From: an uncultured Acidimicrobiia bacterium | Lineage (GTDB): Bacteria > Actinomycetota > Acidimicrobiia > IMCC26256 > CALEDW01 | Length of the DNA: 5,778 nucleotides | Direction: 5' to 3' | Assembly (NCBI GenBank): GCA_937949585.1 | Contig: CALEDW010000085.1 | Location: forward strand, 1-5,778 | In this document: in pieces, positions 1-4,191 of the stretch | Layout of the letters: every line of letters starts with the position of its first letter | Numbering within the stretch: position 1 is the first letter of the stretch | Program-made: the position numbers and the translations under genes | The notes under the pieces: model-generated | The model's database searches: none | Told to the model about the DNA's origin: nothing | Seen by the model: only the letters and a program-made list of their open reading frames with translations

Positions 1-54
1 TACCTCGGCGACCTGGTCCGCGCCCGGTTCGACGTACGGGAGAGCGCGCTGTGA
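1..54 (+). CDS. ABC transporter permease, C-terminal fragment (probable OppC/DppC type)
   Basis: Only the last 17 codons and the TGA stop are inside the window; the gene begins upstream. The readable tail is YLGDLVRARFDVRESAL. A 'LGD-(L/W)-(V/L)R-x-R-(F/L)D' tail just before the stop is typical of the second permease (DppC/OppC/GsiD-like) of peptide-type ABC importers, where it is the short cytoplasmic end after the last membrane helix. The stop codon overlaps the GTG start of the downstream ATPase gene by four bases (GTGA), which is the usual operon order of permease, permease, ATPase D, ATPase F. The identification rests mainly on context, because no membrane segment is visible in this short piece. 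It could instead be the other permease of the pair. Confidence 0.7.
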   Translation, partial: YLGDLVRARFDVRESAL

Positions 55-1151
55 TTCGCCGCCGGGTCCGCCCCGTCGCCGCCGAGGGGCGCTACCCGAC
101 GGCCACCCTCGACGGGCCGCTGCTGGAGGTCAGCGACCTGCACACCCACTTCCGCACCGACCGGGGCGTGGTCCGGGCGGTGGACGGCGTGACGTTCACG
201 CTGGAGCAGGGCCGCACCCTCGGCGTGGTGGGCGAGTCGGGCTCCGGCAAGACCGTGCTGTCCCGCTCCATCATGGGGCTGCTGCCCCGCCACAACGTGA
301 TCCGGCACGGGTCGGTGCGGTTCGAGGGCCGTGAGCTCATCGACGCCACCACCTCCGAGCTGCGGGAGCTGTGGGGAGCCCAGATGGCCATGGTGTTCCA
401 GGACCCGATGACGAGCCTCAACCCGGTGATGCGCATCGGGAACCAGATCACCGAGGCGTTGCTGCACCACCTCGACATCACCAAGGCCTACGCACGGGAG
501 ACGGCCGTGGCGCTGCTGCGCTCGGTGGGGATCCCCGAACCGGAACGCCGGATGCGCCAGTACCCCCACGAGCTGTCGGGCGGGATGCGGCAACGGGTGA
601 TGATCGCCATCGCGATCGCCTGCGGCCCCAAGCTGCTGTTCGCCGACGAGCCGACCACCGCGCTCGACGTCACGGTGCAGGCCCAGATCCTCGATCTGCT
701 GCAGGCCCAGCAGCGGGAGCGCTACATGGCGATGATCCTCGTGACCCACGATCTCGGGGTCGTGGCCAACCGCGCCGATCACATCGCGGTGATGTACGCC
801 GGCCAGATCGTGGAGCGGGCACCGACCCGGACGCTGTTCCGGGACGTGAAGATGCCCTACACCGAGGCGCTGCTGCGCTCCATCCCCAAGCTCACCGACC
901 CCAGCCACACCCGGCTGCGCACCATCGGCGGCCGTCCCCCCAACCTCATCAACCCGCCCCGGGGCTGCCGCTTCAGCCCCCGCTGCCCCTACGTGCAGGA
1001 CCGCTGCCGGCAGGAGGAGCCGCCGCTCCGCCCGGCGGCCGCGCCGGGGCACGAGTTCCGCTGCTGGTTCCCGGTCGGCAGCCCCGAAGCGCTGGAGGCC
1101 CGCCGGCGCAACGAGGCGGCCGGACGTCCGTCGCCCCGGGGGATCGGGTGA
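51..1151 (+). CDS. Peptide/nickel-type ABC importer ATP-binding protein, OppD/DppD type
   Basis: This 366-residue ATPase energises an Opp/Dpp-family importer from the cytoplasmic face, pairing with the next gene product. Visible motifs are Walker A GESGSGKT (61-68), Q-loop Gln117 in VFQDPMTSLNP, signature LSGGMRQR (175-182), Walker B KLLFADEP (194-201), D-loop ALD (204-206) and H-loop His233. The C-terminal oligopeptide-transporter extension follows, with MPYTEALL near 268 and four cysteines (306, 312, 319, 338). In this family such a cluster can hold a [4Fe-4S] centre, as reported for a DppD structure; here that is inferred. All nucleotide-binding residues look intact. The GTG start is supported by GGGAGAG at 38-44, six bases upstream, and by the GTGA overlap with the permease stop. 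About 23 residues precede the ATPase fold, slightly more than usual. The substrate (peptide, nickel or other) cannot be assigned. Confidence 0.95.
   Translation: MIRRRVRPVAAEGRYPTATLDGPLLEVSDLHTHFRTDRGVVRAVDGVTFTLEQGRTLGVVGESGSGKTVLSRSIMGLLPRHNVIRHGSVRFEGRELIDATTSELRELWGAQMAMVFQDPMTSLNPVMRIGNQITEALLHHLDITKAYARETAVALLRSVGIPEPERRMRQYPHELSGGMRQRVMIAIAIACGPKLLFADEPTTALDVTVQAQILDLLQAQQRERYMAMILVTHDLGVVANRADHIAVMYAGQIVERAPTRTLFRDVKMPYTEALLRSIPKLTDPSHTRLRTIGGRPPNLINPPRGCRFSPRCPYVQDRCRQEEPPLRPAAAPGHEFRCWFPVGSPEALEARRRNEAAGRPSPRGIG
658..705 (+). repeat. 48-base near-identical repeat, copy 1 (in OppD-type gene)
   Basis: This segment encodes the D-loop and the following helix of the OppD-type ATPase. 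It matches 1722-1769 in the OppF-type gene with four mismatches, including 20 identical bases (673-692 and 1737-1756). It reflects common ancestry of the two ATPases plus uniform codon choice and is not a mobile repeat. Confidence 0.75.
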
Positions 1152-2191
1152 TGGCAGGCTCCGGCACCGCCCACCTGCGCGACCCGGATGAGGTGCTGCT
1201 GCGGGTGGAGCACCTGAGGGTCGAGTTCCCGGTGGGCCGCTCCGGCCTGCGGGTGCACGCGGTGAGCGACGTCAGCTTCGACGTTGCGCCCGGCGAGACG
1301 CTGGGCCTGGTCGGGGAATCCGGGTGCGGGAAGAGCACCACCGGGCGGGCGGTGATGCAGCTTCCGCCGCCGACGGCAGGGCGGGTCGTGTTCGAGGGTC
1401 GCGACCTCACCGAGCTCCGGGGGGAGGCGCTGCGCCGGGTGCGCCCGAAGATGCAGATGATCCTGCAGGACCCGATCTCGTCGCTCAACCCCCGCCGCCG
1501 GGTACGGGACATCGTGGTGGAGGGGCTGGCGATCTGGGGGCAGGGAACCAAGGCCGAACGCCAGGCCAAGGCCCGAGACGTCCTGGAGACGGTCGGGATC
1601 GACCCCGACCAGGCCGGGGGGCGGCGCCCGCACGAGTTCTCCGGCGGGCAGTGCCAGCGGATCTCCATCGCCCGGGCGGTGATGACCGAGCCGCGCCTGC
1701 TCATCTGCGACGAGCCGGTCTCCGCGCTCGACGTGTCGGTGCAGGCCCAGATCCTCAACCTGCTGCAGGACATGAAGGCCCGCTACGGGCTGACCCTCAT
1801 CTTCATCGCCCACGACCTGGCGGTGGTGAAGAACGTGAGCGACCGGGTGGCGGTGATGTACCTCGGCAAGATCTGCGAGATCGCCCCTCCCGACGTGCTC
1901 TACGAGGCACCGGCCCACCCGTACAGCGCAGCGCTGCTCGCCGCGATCCCCGTACCCGACCCCGACGCCCCCCGGCGGGACGTCGAGGGGATCGGCGGTG
2001 AGATCCCCTCTCCCCTGGCCCCGCCGTCGGGGTGCCGGTTCCGGACCCGCTGCCCCCGGGCGACCGACCGCTGCGCGGCCGAGGAACCGACGATCCGCCC
2101 CGTCGCCGACGGCCACTTCGTGGCCTGCCACTTCCCGCTCGTCGGCGAGCCGGCCCGGTCCGGCGGGGCCGTCGGGAGTGCGGCGGGCTGA
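1151..2191 (+). CDS. Oligopeptide-type ABC importer ATP-binding protein, OppF/DppF type
   Basis: This is the second ATPase of the importer, 346 residues, expected to dimerise with the OppD-type partner encoded just upstream. Motifs in order are Walker A GESGCGKS (55-62), Q-loop Gln106 in ILQDPISSLNP, signature FSGGQCQR (163-170), Walker B LLICDEP (183-189), D-loop ALD (192-194) and H-loop His221 in FIAHDL. The FSGGQCQR and FIAHDLAVVK wording is characteristic of OppF rather than OppD. The C-terminal extension has HPYSAALLAAIPVPDPD (256-272) and four cysteines (295, 301, 308, 326), the same possible iron-sulfur pattern as its partner. The ATG start shares one base with the upstream stop (TGATG) and has GGGGGA at 1138-1143 as a ribosome site. 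The same frame is open upstream to 371, but that part is antisense-like low-complexity shadow inside the OppD gene and has no domain. This is the last gene of the operon in view. Confidence 0.95.
   Translation: MAGSGTAHLRDPDEVLLRVEHLRVEFPVGRSGLRVHAVSDVSFDVAPGETLGLVGESGCGKSTTGRAVMQLPPPTAGRVVFEGRDLTELRGEALRRVRPKMQMILQDPISSLNPRRRVRDIVVEGLAIWGQGTKAERQAKARDVLETVGIDPDQAGGRRPHEFSGGQCQRISIARAVMTEPRLLICDEPVSALDVSVQAQILNLLQDMKARYGLTLIFIAHDLAVVKNVSDRVAVMYLGKICEIAPPDVLYEAPAHPYSAALLAAIPVPDPDAPRRDVEGIGGEIPSPLAPPSGCRFRTRCPRATDRCAAEEPTIRPVADGHFVACHFPLVGEPARSGGAVGSAAG
1722..1769 (+). repeat. 48-base near-identical repeat, copy 2 (in OppF-type gene)
   Basis: This is the partner of the copy at 658-705, in the same orientation and 1064 bases downstream. 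It covers the D-loop SALDVSVQAQILNLLQ of the OppF-type ATPase. Recombination between the copies would fuse the two ATPases in frame, because the offset is not a multiple of three but each gene is read in its own frame through the same motif. Confidence 0.75.
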
Positions 2192-2203
2192 GCCCGGGCC
2201 GGA
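2192..2203. other. 12-base convergent gap between importer operon and peroxidase gene
   Basis: Only 12 bases separate the TGA of the OppF-type gene from the TGA of the minus-strand peroxidase gene. The gap begins with the 8-base palindrome GCCCGGGC (2192-2199). A GCCCG/CGGGC pairing (2192-2196 with 2214-2218) could form a short stem reaching into the peroxidase 3' end. There is no T tract on either strand, so no classical intrinsic terminator can be called, and the transcripts may overlap or end by Rho. Confidence 0.4.
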
Positions 2204-2704
2204 TCAGCCGCTGCGGGCCCCGGAGAGCGCCGCCTCCACCGCGGCGATGAGCGCCGGGTCGTCGGGGGTGACGGTCGGCTCGAAGCGGGCGATCACCTCG
2301 CCGTCGCGGTCGACGAGGAACTTCTCGAAGTTCCAGCGGACGTCACCCGTGTAGCCCCCGGCGTCGGGGTGCTCGACGAGCCGGGCGTAGAGCGGGTGGC
2401 GGCCGGCGCCGTTCACCTCGATCTTCTCGAACAGCGGGAAGGTCACCCCGTAGGTGGTGGTGCAGAACTCCCGGATCTCCGCCGGCGTGCCCGGCTCTTG
2501 GCCGAGGAACTGGTTGCACGGGAAGCCCAGGACGGCGAACCCGTGCGGCCCGTAGCGTTCGTGCAGCCGCTGGAGCCCCTCGTACTGGGGGGTGAGCCCG
2601 CAGCGCGACGCGACGTTCACGAGCAGCAGCGTCCGGCCGGCCCAGTCGCCCAGGCGGCGGGGCTCGCCCTCCAGGTCGGCGATCTCGACGTCGTGGACGT
2701 TCAC
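2204..2704 (-). CDS. Glutathione-peroxidase-family thiol peroxidase (Cys type, probably thioredoxin-dependent)
   Basis: This 166-residue protein, full length for bacterial members, should reduce hydrogen peroxide or organic and lipid hydroperoxides in the cytosol. The family blocks are NVASRCGLTPQY (30-41) with peroxidatic Cys35, FPCNQFLGQEPG (61-72) with Gln69, and WNFEKFLVDRDG (124-135) with Trp124 and Asn125. Together these give the catalytic Cys-Gln-Trp-Asn set. The active site is cysteine, not selenocysteine. Cys81 in EFCTTTYGVTFPLFEKI sits where the resolving cysteine of thioredoxin-using homologues lies; Cys63 is the common FPCNQF cysteine. Despite the family name, glutathione is probably not the donor, since most actinobacteria lack it. 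The GTG start is fixed by its GTGA overlap with the fumC stop and by MNVHDVEIADLEG matching the normal family N-terminus. A much longer open frame upstream in this frame is a shadow of fumC. Confidence 0.94.
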   Translation of the reverse strand: MNVHDVEIADLEGEPRRLGDWAGRTLLLVNVASRCGLTPQYEGLQRLHERYGPHGFAVLGFPCNQFLGQEPGTPAEIREFCTTTYGVTFPLFEKIEVNGAGRHPLYARLVEHPDAGGYTGDVRWNFEKFLVDRDGEVIARFEPTVTPDDPALIAAVEAALSGARSG

Positions 2705-4104
2705 GGGTGGGTCATCTCCTCCGGTCGGACCGCGGCGTCGAACTCCTCCGCGGTGAGGTAGCCGAGGGCCAGTGCCGCCTCCCGCAGCGTGGTGCCCTCT
2801 CGGTGCGCCTTCTTGGCGATCTCGGCGGCCTTGTCGTACCCGATCACCGGGTTCAGCGCCGTGACGAGCATGAGCGAGTTGCGCAGGTGCTCGGCGATGC
2901 GCTCCCGGTTCGGTTCCAGCCCCTCCACGCAGAAGCGGCGGAAGTTCGTGCAGGCGTCGGCGAGCAGGTGGGTGGCGTGCAACACGTTGTAGATGATGAC
3001 CGGCTTGTAGACGTTGAGCTCGAAGTTCCCCAGCGCTCCCGCCACCCCGACCGCGGTGTCCGCCCCCATCACCTGGACGCACACCATCGTGAGGGCCTCC
3101 GCCTGCGTCGGGTTCACCTTGCCGGGCATGATCGAAGACCCGGGCTCGTTCTCGGGCAGCACCAGCTCCCCGAGACCGGCGCGGGGACCAGAGCCCAGCC
3201 AGCGGATGTCGTTGGCGATCTTGTGGAGCGCGGCGGCCAAGGCCCGCAGCGCGCCGCTGAGGAACACGAGGTCGTCGTGCGCGGCGAGCGCCGCGAACTT
3301 GTTCGGGGCACTGCGGAAGGGCAGGCCCGTGAGCTCGGCGATGCGCTCCGCGGCCCGCTCCGCGAACTCGGGGTGGGTGTTGAGGCCGGTCCCGACCGCG
3401 GTACCACCGATGGCGAGGTCGTGGCATCCCTCGAGCGCGAGCTCCACCCGCCGCAGGCCCCCGTCGAGCTGTGCGACGTAGCCGGAGAACTCCTGTCCGA
3501 GCGTGAGCGGGACCGCGTCCTGCAGATGGGTGCGGCCGATCTTGGTGATCCCGGCGAACGCTTCGGCCTTCGCCTCCAGGGCGTCGCGCAGCGCCCGCAG
3601 GGCGGGGAGCAGCCGGCGGGTGACCTCGGTCACCGCGGCGACGTTCATCGCCGTCGGGAACGTGTCGTTCGACGACTGCGACATGTTCACGTGGTCGTTG
3701 GGGTGCACGGGCGCCTTCGCCCCCCGCGGCGCACCGGCGAGCTCGTTGGCCCGGTTGGCGATCACCTCGTTGACGTTCATGTTGGTCTGCGTGCCCGACC
3801 CGGTCTGCCACACGTAGAGGGGGAACTGGTCGTCGAGGTGCCCGGCGAGGATCTCGTCGGCCGCCTCCACGATGAGCGACGCCTCCCGCTCCCCGAGCTT
3901 GCCGAGGTCACGGTTGGCCAGCGCCGCGGCTTTCTTCAGCACCGCCATCGCCCGGATCACGGCGGCTGGCATCCGGTCGGCGCCGATCGAGAAGTGGTGC
4001 AGCGACCGCTGCGTCTGGGCCCCCCAGTACCGGTCGGCGGGGACCTCGATCGGGCCCATGCTGTCGGTCTCGGTGCGGGTGGCCCCCGAGGGCTGGTCGG
4101 GCAT
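2701..4104 (-). CDS. fumC: Class II fumarate hydratase (fumarase C)
   Basis: This 467-residue enzyme interconverts fumarate and L-malate in the TCA cycle. It is the oxygen-stable, iron-sulfur-free homotetrameric class in the cytosol. Characteristic blocks are TGSGTQTNMNVNEV (101-114), HPNDHVNMSQSSNDTFPTAM (134-153), GRTHLQDA (190-197) with His193 equivalent to E. coli FumC His188, GGTAVGTGLN (233-242), and superfamily signature GSSIMPGKVN (322-331). In that signature, Ser323 corresponds to the catalytic Ser318 of E. coli, with Lys329 and Asn331. The MPGKVNPTQAEALTMVC wording, with Gly rather than Ala before Lys, favours fumarase over aspartase. The length is normal. The ATG start has GGAGGG (4113-4108) three bases upstream. 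The frame stays open upstream to 5571, but that stretch is antisense to the DUF885 gene. The stop overlaps the next gene by four bases, making a two-gene unit with the peroxidase. Confidence 0.97.
   Translation of the reverse strand: MPDQPSGATRTETDSMGPIEVPADRYWGAQTQRSLHHFSIGADRMPAAVIRAMAVLKKAAALANRDLGKLGEREASLIVEAADEILAGHLDDQFPLYVWQTGSGTQTNMNVNEVIANRANELAGAPRGAKAPVHPNDHVNMSQSSNDTFPTAMNVAAVTEVTRRLLPALRALRDALEAKAEAFAGITKIGRTHLQDAVPLTLGQEFSGYVAQLDGGLRRVELALEGCHDLAIGGTAVGTGLNTHPEFAERAAERIAELTGLPFRSAPNKFAALAAHDDLVFLSGALRALAAALHKIANDIRWLGSGPRAGLGELVLPENEPGSSIMPGKVNPTQAEALTMVCVQVMGADTAVGVAGALGNFELNVYKPVIIYNVLHATHLLADACTNFRRFCVEGLEPNRERIAEHLRNSLMLVTALNPVIGYDKAAEIAKKAHREGTTLREAALALGYLTAEEFDAAVRPEEMTHP
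2716..2722 (-). promoter_or_regulatory. Ribosome binding site for the peroxidase gene, embedded in fumC
   Basis: Read on the minus strand, GGAGGAG lies inside the last codons of fumC, 11 bases before the peroxidase GTG. It matches the anti-Shine-Dalgarno sequence well, although the spacing is rather long. Together with the GTGA overlap it supports translation of the peroxidase from the fumC transcript by re-initiation. The ATG directly after it (2715-2713) is an internal Met codon of fumC, not a peroxidase start. Confidence 0.6.
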
Positions 4105-4123
4105 CGTCCCTCCGTCGCCGGCG

Positions 4124-4137
4124 CCGTCGATCGACGG
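4124..4137. promoter_or_regulatory. 14-base perfect palindrome, candidate operator
   Basis: CCGTCGATCGACGG is its own reverse complement. It ends 20 bases before the plus-strand TATGAT, so it overlaps or lies just upstream of the expected -35 position. Its centre is about 26 bases upstream of the fumC ATG. That placement would let a bound dimeric regulator affect both genes. Palindromes of this size can occur by chance in GC-rich DNA, so its function is inferred. Confidence 0.3.
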
Positions 4138-4157
4138 GCACGCTACCGCAGGTCCCG

Positions 4158-4163
4158 TATGAT
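4158..4163 (+). promoter_or_regulatory. Candidate -10 element for the DUF885 gene
   Basis: TATGAT matches the sigma-70-type -10 consensus TATAAT at five of six bases and stands out in DNA this rich in G and C. It would place the transcript start near 4170, giving a leader of about 20 bases before the ATG at 4192. No convincing -35 hexamer is found at 16-19 bases. The nearest TTGACA-like string, TCGACG (4131-4136), is 21 bases away and lies in the palindrome. Many actinobacterial promoters have weak -35 elements. Confidence 0.45.
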
Positions 4164-4180
4164 CCCCGGATCGCCGGACC

Positions 4181-4186
4181 GGGGGG
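4181..4186 (+). promoter_or_regulatory. Ribosome binding site deciding the DUF885 gene start
   Basis: GGGGGG lies five bases before the ATG at 4192 and is the only purine-rich site nearby. It favours that ATG over an in-frame ATG at 4159, which has only CAGGT upstream and overlaps the -10-like hexamer. The six G residues could be partly paired with CCCCGG at 4164-4169. Confidence 0.45.
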
Positions 4187-4191
4187 CAGCC

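Larger units (their letters stand above)
4105..4191. promoter_or_regulatory. Divergent intergenic region between fumC and the DUF885 gene
   Basis: These 87 bases must hold the promoters for both divergent genes unless they start inside coding DNA. They contain the fumC ribosome site (GGAGGG, 4113-4108 on the minus strand), a 14-base perfect palindrome (4124-4137), a plus-strand TATGAT hexamer (4158-4163) and a possible hairpin before the plus-strand start. For fumC, the best minus-strand -10 candidate I see is TAGCGT (4145-4140). It matches only the TAnnnT skeleton and has no -35 partner, so it is not called separately. Confidence 0.6.

Noticed and set aside
163..170. Residues FSGGQCQR in the OppF-type signature, with Cys where many ABC proteins have Arg (residue numbers of the 1151-2191 protein)
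   Set aside because: This wording is normal for OppF-type ATPases and is not a defect.
371..1150. An open frame upstream of and continuous with the OppF-type gene, starting at 371
   Set aside because: It lies inside the OppD-type gene in another frame and gives an Arg/Pro/Ala-rich string without any domain. The ATPase fold begins only after the ATG at 1151.
989..2131. A 380-codon minus-strand frame across the OppF-type gene, with a second overlapping one from 1773 to 973
   Set aside because: Both are antisense to an intact ATPase and have no recognisable motif. They are high-GC shadows.
2705..3811. A minus-strand open frame upstream of and in frame with the peroxidase gene
   Set aside because: It overlaps fumC out of frame and has shadow-like composition. 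The peroxidase family N-terminus begins right at the GTG at 2704.
4159..4191. An alternative in-frame ATG start for the DUF885 gene at 4159
   Set aside because: It has only a weak CAGGT upstream and sits inside the TATGAT -10-like hexamer. It would add 11 residues with no family similarity. The ATG at 4192 has a G-rich site at the right distance.
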